A stretch of DNA of 64,000 nt from Aurantibacillus circumpalustris (GTDB taxonomy: Bacteria > Bacteroidota > Bacteroidia > B-17B0 > Aurantibacillaceae). The position numbers and the translations under genes are program-made. The notes under the pieces are model-generated. The model made no database searches. It was not told the origin of the DNA and saw only the letters and a program-made list of their open reading frames with translations. Position 1 is the stretch's first letter, and each line of letters starts with the position of its first letter. Of the stretch, positions 1-6,839 are shown one piece after another. Location: NCBI RefSeq assembly GCF_029625215.1, contig NZ_CP121197.1, positions 2,294,001-2,358,000 of the forward strand, read 5' to 3'.

Positions 1-273
1 GGGATGGAATTGTAAAGCAATTCCACCTAAAGTGTGGTCGCTTGACAACATAAATGGTTGATAGGGTGAAAAGGCAAATAAGCTATTGCTCTGAAAGTCA
101 TATTCTGAAAAGTCAGCTTTTACTTTCCCTTTACCGTTTTTAATCCAAAGGAGTGAATAGTAATTATTACGTTGTATGTGGTCAAAATTACTATCATCAT
201 CAAAAGAGAAAAGTTTGAATGCTAAATTTCCATTTTGAGGATTTACAAGAGTAAAAACTGTCTGCGTTGTCAT
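1..273 (-). CDS. AraC-family transcriptional regulator, N-terminal part (cut by window edge)
   Basis: The 91 visible residues, read from an ATG at 273, match the N-terminal ligand-sensing half of an AraC/XylS-type regulator of the Bacteroidota kind. The opening MTTQTVFTLVNPQNGNLAF is followed by a strand containing YSLLWIKNGKGKVKADF and the typical SPYQPFML...GIALQFHP stretch. The C-terminal pair of DNA-binding helix-turn-helix motifs would lie beyond the left edge, so DNA binding is inferred from the family. It starts only 12 nt after the stop of the DUF1348 gene on the same strand, so the two are probably co-transcribed, and the carboxymuconolactone decarboxylase upstream may belong to the same regulated unit. 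No ligand can be inferred. Confidence 0.8.
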   Translation of the reverse strand, partial: MTTQTVFTLVNPQNGNLAFKLFSFDDDSNFDHIQRNNYYSLLWIKNGKGKVKADFSEYDFQSNSLFAFSPYQPFMLSSDHTLGGIALQFHP

Positions 274-285
274 TATGTAAAGATA

Positions 286-702
286 TTATTTTAGTTTGCG
301 TTCTGTTTCTTGAATTGGTAAATCATTTATGCTTGCAAAACGTTTTTGCATATATCCGTTTTCATCAAATTCCCAAAGTTCATTACCGTAACTTCTAAAC
401 CATTGGCGGGTATTATCGTACCATTCGTATTCAAAACGAACAGCCATTCTGTTTTCGTGAAATCCCCATAATTCTTTTTTAAGTTTATAGCCCAATTCCC
501 TTTTCCACTTGGTTTTCAAAAATACTTTAACTTCATCTCTTCCATTAATGAATTCGGTTCTGTTTCTCCATTCTGTGTTAATTGTATATGCTAAACACAC
601 TTTTTCTGGGTCTTTGGTATTCCAAGCATCTTCGGCTAATTGCACCTTCAACAGTGCGGTTTCCATTGTAAATGGCGGAATAGGTAGTCGTTGTTTTTCC
701 AT
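286..702 (-). CDS. NTF2-like fold protein, DUF1348 family
   Basis: A 138-residue protein of the DUF1348 branch of the nuclear transport factor 2 (NTF2)-like superfamily. Recognisable pieces are [12 protein letters not shown] near the N-terminus, [16 protein letters not shown], and [18 protein letters not shown] followed by [16 protein letters not shown], the strands of the cone-shaped barrel. Length is normal for the family, and no signal peptide is present, so it should be cytoplasmic. The family has no firmly assigned reaction; such folds often bind small hydrophobic molecules. It lies between a carboxymuconolactone decarboxylase (upstream) and an AraC regulator (12 nt downstream), which suggests a small inducible stress or detoxification unit. 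A 13-bp-stem hairpin lies just upstream of its ATG. Confidence 0.85.
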   Translation of the reverse strand: MEKQRLPIPPFTMETALLKVQLAEDAWNTKDPEKVCLAYTINTEWRNRTEFINGRDEVKVFLKTKWKRELGYKLKKELWGFHENRMAVRFEYEWYDNTRQWFRSYGNELWEFDENGYMQKRFASINDLPIQETERKLK

Positions 703-717
703 TAAATAATTTTTATA

Positions 718-749
718 AGCAAAGCCATAACACGAATTATGGCTTTGCT
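718..749. repeat. Perfect 13-bp inverted repeat upstream of the DUF1348 gene
   Basis: AGCAAAGCCATAA, a 6-nt loop, then TTATGGCTTTGCT form an uninterrupted stem. Its gene-proximal end is about 15 nt upstream of the DUF1348 start codon. On the minus strand it is followed by TATAAAAATTATTTAATG rather than a clean T tract, so it is a poor intrinsic terminator. It could be an operator, a translational attenuator, or a partial terminator between the decarboxylase gene and DUF1348. Confidence 0.6.
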
Positions 750-860
750 CAAGGTTTTCAATTAATTTTACTCGGTTCGTTTTTTAATAGTTGCAGTTCT
801 TTTTTGTGAGATATTCGAAACTGTAATTTGTGCAGACAAAGTTTTTTAAATCATGATGCA

Positions 861-1442
861 CTAAACTACTCCAACAGTTTGCGCTTCCACTAAAGGAAAG
901 TCAACCTCAGTATTGGCAGTATTGTTGAAGTAATTGGTTAATACATTTAGAGCAACATGGCCAATAATCTCACCTATTTGACCTTCAGTTACTCCGCCGG
1001 CTTTAACAGTTTCAACATCTGAATCGTTAACCCTTCCTTTTTTATTGACAACAATTTTAGCAAATTTTAAAATTGCATCAGTTTTGGCATCATTGGCATT
1101 ACCACTTCTTGCGGCTTCTAAGCTAGCAGCATCAATCTTAACTAAGTTCGCGCCAATATAGCTGTGTGCCGATAAACAATAATTGCATAAATTGCTTTCA
1201 GAAACTGCTAAGGCAATTAATTCACCAGTTTTTGCGCCGAGAGTTCCTGCAGCTAATGCACCACTCAGGTTTAAATAACCTTCTAAAAATGCAGGTGAGT
1301 TTCCCATGGTACGCATCATATTAGGAACCATCCCTAATTTACTTTGAATGCCATTAAATAATTCTTTTGTTTTGCCCGTTGCTTGATCAGGACTTAATGC
1401 GTTTAATCGTTTCATTTTTGTTTTTTTAAAATGGTTTGTCAT
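861..1442 (-). CDS. Carboxymuconolactone decarboxylase family protein (AhpD-like)
   Basis: A 193-residue alpha-helical protein of the carboxymuconolactone decarboxylase/AhpD superfamily. The diagnostic segment is ESNLCNYCLSAHSYIG, carrying the CxxC pair and the following His that in AhpD relatives act as a thiol peroxidase or alkylhydroperoxidase centre. The N-terminal SPDQATGKTKELFNGI and LGMVPNMMRTMGNSP are typical of the family. Two starts are possible: ATG at 1442, and ATG at 1415 (MKRLNALS), where family members usually begin. A promoter-like element at 1454-1484 would place the transcript start almost on top of 1442, which favours 1415. Its position ahead of DUF1348 and an AraC regulator suggests a peroxide or xenobiotic response role, which is inference. 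Confidence 0.88.
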   Translation of the reverse strand: MTNHFKKTKMKRLNALSPDQATGKTKELFNGIQSKLGMVPNMMRTMGNSPAFLEGYLNLSGALAAGTLGAKTGELIALAVSESNLCNYCLSAHSYIGANLVKIDAASLEAARSGNANDAKTDAILKFAKIVVNKKGRVNDSDVETVKAGGVTEGQIGEIIGHVALNVLTNYFNNTANTEVDFPLVEAQTVGVV

Positions 1443-1453
1443 TATTGACGATG

Positions 1454-1484
1454 CAAAGGTGCAATCACATAAAGCGTTTTAAAA
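1454..1484 (-). promoter_or_regulatory. Candidate promoter of the decarboxylase gene
   Basis: On the minus strand TTTT, a 19-nt spacer and CACCTTTG resemble the Bacteroidota -33 TTTG / -7 TAnnTTTG pattern, with one mismatch in each box. The transcript would begin close to 1447, supporting translation from the second ATG at 1415. Confidence 0.35.
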
Positions 1485-1771
1485 TGGATGATTAAAGCAA
1501 GTAGATGGACAATTTTTAGAGCAAAATTGTTTTTTTAAATGAGAGACTGATTCTGTTCTAGCACTTTTTTTCGAGTAAATCATTCTTAGGTTATATTGTT
1601 GTATAAGGATTTGTTTTGATTTCAGAGTTTGTATAATTAAAGAATACCACTGACTATAAAAAATACCAAGCTAATCAATTCTAAAAGCGTGTTTCGGAAT
1701 TTGGCCGATGAAACTATATTGACGCTCGCGTTTTACAAGTCTACTTTATTAATTTTAACCTGTATTACGAA
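1485..1771. other. Intergenic stretch, no gene seen
   Basis: AT-rich sequence between the divergent regulatory region of the decarboxylase gene and the 3' end of dinB. I see no convincing reading frame, hairpin plus T tract, or repeat shared with other parts of the window. Confidence 0.5.
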
Positions 1772-2266
1772 TTACTCACAATGGAAGAAATTATAATCAG
1801 TTGATGGAATATTTTCAGTTATACCAATTCCTCTGGCAATCGTTATGATTTGTCCTCTATGAAAGGTACTATGATTGATTGCATGAATCACATACTCGTA
1901 TCTATTCAATTTATTCTTGGCCCAAGGCATATTGAGTTCTATTAATTCAGTTAGTTCTTTATCTGTGTATCTTAAGAACGAATTCTCCATATCGATGGAC
2001 TGATTTTTCAATTCAATTAAGTTATTTTGCGCATGATTTTCTTTAACTGACCAGTCAAATTTTGAAACGTCCTGGATAGAAATAAAGTCAGTCCAAAATT
2101 TTTGAATTCTCAGAATGTGTTGAACTGTGTTATCAATGCTATTATAGCTCGATGGAATTTGCTTATACAAAAGGTCTTCCTCAATATTCTGCAGCCAATT
2201 AACAAATTTGGAGTTTGCCCATGAGTTATAAGTTGCATAATTATTTGTCAGGTTTTTTAGGCTCAT
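1772..2266 (-). CDS. DinB family protein
   Basis: A 164-residue four-helix-bundle protein of the DinB/YfiT-like superfamily. The three metal-ligand histidines expected in the family are visible: one in NTVQHILRIQKFW (about residue 50) and two in the C-terminal INHSTFHRGQIIT. Length fits. These proteins are putative metal-dependent transferases or hydrolases, often using low-molecular-weight thiols; the substrate cannot be told. No signal peptide, so cytoplasmic. It abuts the distal end of the cassette array (its start is about 80 nt from the last core-like site), but I find no attC-like palindrome around it, so I treat it as the chromosomal neighbour of the array, not a fifth cassette. Confidence 0.85.
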   Translation of the reverse strand: MSLKNLTNNYATYNSWANSKFVNWLQNIEEDLLYKQIPSSYNSIDNTVQHILRIQKFWTDFISIQDVSKFDWSVKENHAQNNLIELKNQSIDMENSFLRYTDKELTELIELNMPWAKNKLNRYEYVIHAINHSTFHRGQIITIARGIGITENIPSTDYNFFHCE

Positions 2267-2348
2267 ATGATAGAAATTTGGTCAATTCCTTGGCAATTCA
2301 CTATTGGAAATCTACTTTTGAGTAGTCCAATTTGGGGGAGCTTACAGT

Positions 2349-2557
2349 GTTATGTTTAGTGCGTCCTACATAGTCTGTCACCACGTCTGTGAGAAGCAGT
2401 CCGAAAAGTTGTTTAGAAAAAATGGTCAACTTTATGCTTGCAAGGATTTTAAAATACATTGGTTTGTTTTTGTGTGCGTTCGCAATGCGTTTTGAAAATG
2501 CGCCCTTTCTCATAAGCGGTTAGGCTGTTGGAGATTTTACACAAGTCAACCGTGGAA
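2349..2557 (-). other. Distal tail of cassette 4 with core-like end
   Basis: The stretch after the stop of the T9SS gene contains GTTAGGCTG (2519-2527), shared with the tail of cassette 2, and ends in GTTATGTTTAGTGCGTCC (2349-2366, written on the plus strand). That end is an inverted copy, 15 of 18, of the start of the same cassette at 4192-4209. I find no second half of an attC palindrome beyond it, so the array appears truncated here. An open frame through this tail is not credible as a gene. Confidence 0.55.
2515..2545. repeat. Tail element shared by cassettes 4 and 2 (copy 1)
   Basis: GCGGTTAGGCTGTTGGAGAT here corresponds to GCGGTTAGGCTGTGGCAGAT at 5339-5358, at the same place relative to the gene, after the stop codon. 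It contains a GTTAGGC core-like heptamer and so may be a relic attachment site. Confidence 0.6.
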
Positions 2558-3946
2558 TTATTCTATCAGAAGCTTGCCGGTGATTATTCTCTCTTTGTCC
2601 CGAACTAAAACGTAGCTATAGAGGCCAGTTGAAAGTTCACTTAAGATGAATTCATTTAAACCGGGAACGATCTGTTTTTCGCAAACATTTTGCCCTAGAG
2701 AATTAGTTACAATTAATTCAGCATTCGTGGCTGGATAGTCGAATTGGATTTTAAATACACCGCTGTTGGGATTCGGAAAAAGACGAAAGCCAGTTCCGGC
2801 ATTTAAGGCACTAGCATGTAAGCCGGTTGTTGTGATAGTGCCCGGCGAATACTTTTTAATAAAATTCGGAAGACCATTCTGGCACTGACCGGTACCCAGG
2901 TAAATCGCGCTATCCTGGAAACCACATCCTGTACCAGCGGTATTGGGATTGCTGATCACGCCCAGATATTTTTTTGTCAACTGGCTAACATAGATCTTGC
3001 CGTCCGTCGCCAACTGAAGGGCTCCGTACCAATGGTTTGGAGTAGGGGGTGAAAGTAGTAAGCCTGAACCCGAAATGGCGGTATTGGAACCTGCAGCGAG
3101 GTTGTACTGGTATACCTGGCCGTTCACATTTGAGGAGGCGATATACAGCTTGCTGTTATCGGGAGAAAATTCTACGCCATAAGGGTCAATGGCGCCAGAA
3201 AGAGACAAGGGATTCGAAATAGCCCCGGTGGCGTTATTAAAATCAAAGAGTTCCGAGTAATTGGCATTCTTCACGGCCATACACAACTTAGCACCGTTTG
3301 GTGATGCTTTGAGATACCCGATGCCGTAAGAGGGTGCACTGCCTTGTGCTGTTCCCACATTTGAAGTAACAGGCGTCGCCGACACACCATTACTTGTTAC
3401 CAGGTAGGCCCGAAAAGCAGAGTTTGACTGTTCATGACAAAGTACCCAAAAATCTGTTCCGTTCGCATGCAATACCGCAGTTAACTTGTCGAGCACCGGG
3501 GCAAAAATGTTGATGTTCTTTGCAGTCACATCACCCAAGCCGCCATTCAAAGTTATGTCAACTTCTGAATAACTGAACTGAATGAGGGCGTTTTGCGCCG
3601 GTACCGTAAAAATATAATAAATGTTGGTGGAACTAGGCTTAGGAACGATCAGGGCAGATTGCGTTGAAGATTGATTTCCCTGCAACCCAAAACCATTTGA
3701 CATTTGAATGTGATTTTTGTTCCAAACCTTTGCACCGTCGGTATAAAATTGCAAGTTTCCAAGTGAATCGGAGATGGCAGCGCATCCCTGAGCGGAGGTC
3801 ATCACTCCATTGGTTAACACCACAGGAACTCCCGTGCTAAAATCGAGGCCAGCTTTGTCGCCAAAATACCAGATCCAGTTTTGTTTCTGTCCATACACGC
3901 CAAAATTTATGCAGGCGAGGATACAAAATGCCAATCGTTTTTTCAT
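2558..3946 (-). CDS. T9SS type A sorting-domain protein with beta-propeller-like body (cassette 4)
   Basis: A 462-residue secreted protein. An N-terminal signal peptide (MKKRLAFCILACINFGVYGQ) is followed by repeats of about 45-60 residues with patterns such as YGVEFSPDNSKLYIASS, LKASPNGAKLCMAV and LQLATDGKIYVSQ, which resemble the blades of a WD40/YVTN-like propeller. The last ~75 residues (FRLFPNPNSGVFKIQF to GKLLIE) are a T9SS type A sorting domain, so the protein should cross the outer membrane by the type IX system. By eye its base composition is clearly richer in G and C than the neighbouring genes, which fits recent transfer. It is the only gene of array unit 4 and has its own promoter-like site upstream. 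Function beyond surface display is unknown. Confidence 0.85.
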   Translation of the reverse strand: MKKRLAFCILACINFGVYGQKQNWIWYFGDKAGLDFSTGVPVVLTNGVMTSAQGCAAISDSLGNLQFYTDGAKVWNKNHIQMSNGFGLQGNQSSTQSALIVPKPSSTNIYYIFTVPAQNALIQFSYSEVDITLNGGLGDVTAKNINIFAPVLDKLTAVLHANGTDFWVLCHEQSNSAFRAYLVTSNGVSATPVTSNVGTAQGSAPSYGIGYLKASPNGAKLCMAVKNANYSELFDFNNATGAISNPLSLSGAIDPYGVEFSPDNSKLYIASSNVNGQVYQYNLAAGSNTAISGSGLLLSPPTPNHWYGALQLATDGKIYVSQLTKKYLGVISNPNTAGTGCGFQDSAIYLGTGQCQNGLPNFIKKYSPGTITTTGLHASALNAGTGFRLFPNPNSGVFKIQFDYPATNAELIVTNSLGQNVCEKQIVPGLNEFILSELSTGLYSYVLVRDKERIITGKLLIE

Positions 3947-3982
3947 TTGATTTTTGTTTTCTTATTTCCTAGGTCGGAAGTA

Positions 3983-4012
3983 TAAAGTTATAAAAAAAAT
4001 CACAAAATCAAA
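3983..4012 (-). promoter_or_regulatory. Candidate promoter inside cassette 4
   Basis: On the minus strand TTTG, an 18-nt spacer and TAACTTTA (7 of 8 to TAnnTTTG) precede the T9SS gene by about 37 nt. A cassette with its own promoter would not depend on an integron promoter. Confidence 0.45.
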
Positions 4013-4139
4013 TAGCTATCACAGGCATAAAACACTTGCGGGAACAAATTAAAATTGAATAAGAAACCAAAGAGTTCGATTAACAAACGTCGTTGCCTTT
4101 CGAACCGAAATTATTTAATAAACTTTGAACCCGACAATT

Positions 4140-4210
4140 GTCAATCAAGATGCTACGGTTCTTGTCAGGCCGAAATGTTAATTCGTCCGCTGGGCGCATT
4201 GAACATAACG
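4140..4210. repeat. Leader repeat of cassette 4
   Basis: 71 bp directly after the cassette core, about 79% identical by eye to 6661-6731 in cassette 2, with no gap needed. On the minus strand the shared part reads CAATGCGCCCAG then GGACG, TTAACATT and ends in TTGACAATT. Only the two cassettes with long leaders carry it. Confidence 0.75.
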
Positions 4211-4381
4211 GACTCAGGGCTGGCGCCGGCCGCGTGTCACAATACCGCCGATGCTAAAACACTCTGATGTCCACCGTGAAGTTAAAATATTTGGAGCAAA
4301 AGCAAAACAAAAAAGCGTCTGCCCGTAAAATTGCTTTTGCATGTTCGGATGTCCCGGCTGGCGCTACGCCCTGTGTTAGGC
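4203..4381. repeat. attC-like palindrome between cassettes 3 and 4
   Basis: It runs from ACATAAC (4203-4209) to GTTAGGC (4375-4381). The outer arms are complementary: CAGGGCTGGCGCCGGCC near the left end faces CAGGGCGTAGCGCCAGCCGG (read on the opposite strand) near the right end. At about 179 bp it is longer than typical attC sites and has a large loop. GTTAGGCGTAGTAC at its right end directly abuts the stop codon of the TonB gene. Confidence 0.6.
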
Positions 4382-4388
4382 GTAGTAC

Positions 4389-5117
4389 TTATAGCTTGAA
4401 ACTTATAGGAAGGTTAAAATACGAATGAACTGTAGTTCCGTCAATTTGTCCCGGAGTCCAAGTGGGCATCCCCCTTACTACCCTCAAAGCTTCTTCATCT
4501 AGTTCTGGGGAAATACTTTTAAGAATTTTGACATTTCTAATGGTTCCTTCTTCATCGACCATAAATTGAATCAACACTTTTCCAGAAATCTTGTCTGCTT
4601 TTGCTATGTCAGGATACTTAACGTTTGACTTAAGAAAATTAATCAGCTCTTTTATGCCTCCAGGATACTCAGGTGCTTTTTCGTAATTAAAATATGTTAT
4701 TTGTTTTCCTGTCGAGTCATATGTTTTGCCGTCAACTAGCTTGCCCATTTCATAGGAGTCGTCCCGTTTCGCATGACCGTTTTGCCAATACGTTTTAAGT
4801 TCACCGTTTAAATAACCATTTGTATAGTTTGCAATTTCCTTCAATTGTCCGGTTGAATAGAAACTTTTCGATGTTCCGTCAATATTACCTTTTAAAAAGT
4901 CGGAGTATTTTTTAATCCATTTTAAAGTGTCTGTCAAGTAGAAAGCTTTTTCCAGGACGATATTAGAATCGTTTACGTCTTTATGAAGAATTTTGTAAAA
5001 AATCGCTTCGTCAGTTGTCTTTGTCTCGTTCCAGTATTTGTCGAAGAATATTTTTGTCTGTCCGACCGAGTTGCCGAACAGTAATACAAAAAGGAATAGT
5101 ATATTGTTTTGTCTCAT
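4389..5117 (-). CDS. MORN-repeat and TonB C-terminal domain protein (cassette 3)
   Basis: A 242-residue exported protein with an N-terminal signal peptide (MRQNNILFLFVLLFGNSVGQ). Residues ~80-140 hold MORN/antitoxin-like repeats (GNIDGTSKSFYSTGQLKEI, GYLNGELKTYWQNGHAKRDD). The C-terminal ~95 residues are a TonB C-terminal domain, with EYPGGIKELINFL, KVLIQFMVDEEGTIRNVKIL, LDEEALRVVRGMPTWTPG and a closing LPISF. Such proteins are common in Bacteroidota, sometimes as TonB-like energy transducers and sometimes as stand-alone periplasmic domains; lacking a long membrane anchor and proline linker, this is probably not a full TonB. The gene fills its cassette almost completely: the ATG is one nucleotide from the inverted core and the TAA directly abuts the other core, so no promoter or leader fits inside. 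Confidence 0.88.
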   Translation of the reverse strand: MRQNNILFLFVLLFGNSVGQTKIFFDKYWNETKTTDEAIFYKILHKDVNDSNIVLEKAFYLTDTLKWIKKYSDFLKGNIDGTSKSFYSTGQLKEIANYTNGYLNGELKTYWQNGHAKRDDSYEMGKLVDGKTYDSTGKQITYFNYEKAPEYPGGIKELINFLKSNVKYPDIAKADKISGKVLIQFMVDEEGTIRNVKILKSISPELDEEALRVVRGMPTWTPGQIDGTTVHSYFNLPISFKL

Positions 5118-5125
5118 AGTATTAC

Positions 5126-5223
5126 GCCTAACGGATTGCGAATTTGCGCCGTTTTTTGCTTGTCCAAATTTAGCATTTGAGCGCTAACCCGCAAAAAATG
5201 GACGCGAATTTGCTGTTAGCTAC
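5126..5223. repeat. attC-like palindrome between cassettes 2 and 3
   Basis: It runs from GCCTAAC (5126-5132) to GTTAGCTAC (5215-5223). The arms AATTTGCGCCGTTTTTTGC on the left and GCAAAAAATGGACGCGAATT on the right are imperfectly complementary, with TTTTTTGC/GCAAAAAA as perfect L boxes. Apart from the cassette-specific ends it is almost the same sequence as 6722-6820, as expected for sites of one integron family. Confidence 0.75.
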
Positions 5224-5338
5224 TAGTGCGCCCACACACAGTATTTGAGCATGTCTGCTTGTCCGAAGTGTTGTCAACCGGAATGCAAAAGACCTGAACA
5301 CGTTTTCGGTTTCGTTGTGAGGTTGGCTGTCTTGCAGG

Positions 5339-5366
5339 CGGTTAGGCTGTGGCAGATTTTGTAAGC
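5339..5366. repeat. Tail element shared by cassettes 2 and 4 (copy 2)
   Basis: The second copy of the GCGGTTAGGCTGT-AGATTTT element also found at 2515-2545, again downstream of a cassette gene's stop codon. It contains a GTTAGGC heptamer (5341-5347). Confidence 0.6.
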
Positions 5367-5420
5367 TTATTTGGCGCCACTGAAAATTATTTTCCTTTGA
5401 AAGAAGCGCCAAATGTGCTT
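5363..5420. repeat. Hairpin downstream of the cassette 2 gene
   Basis: AGCTTATTTGGCGCC and GCGCCAAATGTGCT form a stem of about 10 bp flanked by AGC/GCT. A related hairpin with a different stem but the same outer ends lies on the other side of this gene at 6454-6505. Confidence 0.6.
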
Positions 5421-5445
5421 GTGATTGAGCTTGGCTCGCTTTACT

Positions 5446-6372
5446 CTAATTTAAAATTTTAACTGAAAGAATTTTACACTCTATTTCTAACGTCAATTCA
5501 TGCCATTCATCTGCACGGTCTAAGCTGTATTGAACTGGATATTTGTAGTTTTTTGTTTTTTTGATTATCATAAAAGTAATTTCAAAGTTACTGTCATCTT
5601 TAAGGCTCTCTATTTTCTCTATAGTATTGTCAGATGTAATAGATTCAACTCCGAACTTAGACTCTTTACGTTTTATGTAAAAAATGGTATTAATTTCGTT
5701 GGCCACCCATAGAACATAGTCGCGATTTTCATTGAAGTTACTAAAGTTAAAAAAGCCTTTATTTTTAACGCCACAAATTTTATAAATATTGCCGATTATA
5801 AATTTACTTTTAAGAAGGTTCTCCGATTCTAGATATGTTCGTTCGGCCTTAATAGACTGATTATCGTCAGTATAAAAACTTGCTAAACTATCTAATTTTA
5901 AACACTTGTAAATAATATTAAAAGGAACAGTTCCACATTGAGATAATCTCTTTTTTATGTTGAAAAGGCTGTCTTCCAATCTTTTTGTTTTTGCATTTTC
6001 AATAGTTTGTTTTCTCTTTTCTTCTATGTAGATTAAAGAATCATTCCTCCTAGCTACGTATTGTTTTCTTTTTCTTTCCGCTGCCTCGTCTTCGTCTTTT
6101 TTTATTTTTTCAGCTATTCTGGCTTTTGCATGGACTAATTCAATTGAATCTTTTTCTTGAGCTGCTTTTGCTCGAGCGATATTATTATTTCTTTGGTTTG
6201 CTTGATGGATGGAATCTTGTCTGCGAATTTCATTTGATCTTCTGATTAATTCTGCTCTTTCTTTTTTACTCTGCGCTTGAAGTGAAAACGGCGAGAAAAA
6301 AAACAATATGAATGCGACCTTAATTGATATGGTAACGCATTTATGGGGATTGAATAATAAGTGAAATGTCAT
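5446..6372 (-). CDS. Exported coiled-coil protein of unknown function (cassette 2)
   Basis: A 308-residue protein I do not recognise. A hydrophobic segment (VAFILFFFSPFSLQAQ, residues ~19-34) looks like a signal peptide ending in the AQ usual for this phylum. Residues ~35-140 are almost entirely charged and alanine-rich (ERAELIRRSNEIRRQDSIHQ, AAQEKDSIELVHAKARIAEK, KKDEDEAAERKRKQYVARR), predicted to be a long helix or coiled coil in the periplasm. The C-terminal half contains CGTVPFNIIYKCLKLDSL and a beta-rich part ending in HELTLEIECKILSVKILN. Unlike the units next to it, the cassette has about 350 nt of leader and over 200 nt of tail, both sharing repeats with cassette 4. Confidence 0.7.
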   Translation of the reverse strand: MTFHLLFNPHKCVTISIKVAFILFFFSPFSLQAQSKKERAELIRRSNEIRRQDSIHQANQRNNNIARAKAAQEKDSIELVHAKARIAEKIKKDEDEAAERKRKQYVARRNDSLIYIEEKRKQTIENAKTKRLEDSLFNIKKRLSQCGTVPFNIIYKCLKLDSLASFYTDDNQSIKAERTYLESENLLKSKFIIGNIYKICGVKNKGFFNFSNFNENRDYVLWVANEINTIFYIKRKESKFGVESITSDNTIEKIESLKDDSNFEITFMIIKKTKNYKYPVQYSLDRADEWHELTLEIECKILSVKILN

Positions 6373-6453
6373 TCTTTTAAGGGTTAAAATTATAATATTA
6401 CGAAAAAAAATAAGCTTACAGTAGTTAATTGTTTCACCTTTTGGAGCGCTTAG

Positions 6454-6505
6454 AGCTTATTTGTTTGGCTTTACCGTATGTCCAGGGAGGCCAAACAAAT
6501 GTGCT
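6454..6505. repeat. Hairpin upstream of the cassette 2 gene
   Basis: AGCTTATTTGTTTGGC pairs with GCCAAACAAATGTGCT around a 20-nt loop. The ends (AGCTTATTTG, CAAATGTGCT) are the same as in the hairpin at 5363-5420, but the inner stem differs on both arms together, so pairing is kept. Confidence 0.65.
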
Positions 6506-6660
6506 GCAAACGTAATGGCCAAAAGGCCTGTTGTCCCGAGCTAAAAAGGAAGAGAACGAAACCGAAAACGTTCTACTAGAAGCAAAGTCTGAAAAGCTGT
6601 CAGCCGAAATGTTAATGCACTTGTCGAGCCGTAATGTCGATACGAAATGAACGTAAAATT

Positions 6661-6731
6661 GTCAACCGAAATGCTACTGTTCTTGTCGAAACGGAATGTT
6701 AGTCCGTCCACTGGGCGCATTGTAGCTAACG
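6661..6731. repeat. Leader repeat of cassette 2
   Basis: The partner of the 71-bp leader repeat at 4140-4210, again directly adjoining the cassette core. On the minus strand it begins GTTAGCTACAATGCGCCCAG. Confidence 0.75.
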
Positions 6732-6820
6732 TTTGGCGAATTTGCGCCGTTTTTTGCTTGTCCAAGTTATACATTTGAACGTTAACCCGCAAAAAATGGA
6801 GCGAATTTGCTGTTAGGGGT
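6722..6820. repeat. attC-like palindrome between cassettes 1 and 2
   Basis: It runs from GTAGCTAAC (6722-6730) to GTTAGGGGT (6812-6820). The internal sequence GCGAATTTGCGCCGTTTTTT, TTAACCCGCAAAAAATGG and GCGAATTTGCTGTTAG is nearly identical to the site at 5126-5223. The left end matches the far end of cassette 2 and the right end matches the far end of cassette 1. Confidence 0.75.
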
Positions 6821-6839
6821 AGGTTTTTTGTCCGCGTAA

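Noticed and set aside
1772-2266. dinB as a fifth cassette
   Set aside because: No core sites or palindrome flank it; only the array edge is nearby.
2301-2513. 70-residue minus-strand frame after the cassette 4 gene
   Set aside because: It lies entirely in the cassette tail and its core-like end, shows no domain or signal, and crosses the GTTATGTT site. Composition is that of the repeat, not of a gene.
4055-4267. 70-residue plus-strand frame
   Set aside because: Covers the leader repeat and half of the attC-like palindrome, so it is better explained by those.
5170-5412. 80-residue minus-strand frame
   Set aside because: Runs through the cassette tail and the attC-like site; no protein-like features.
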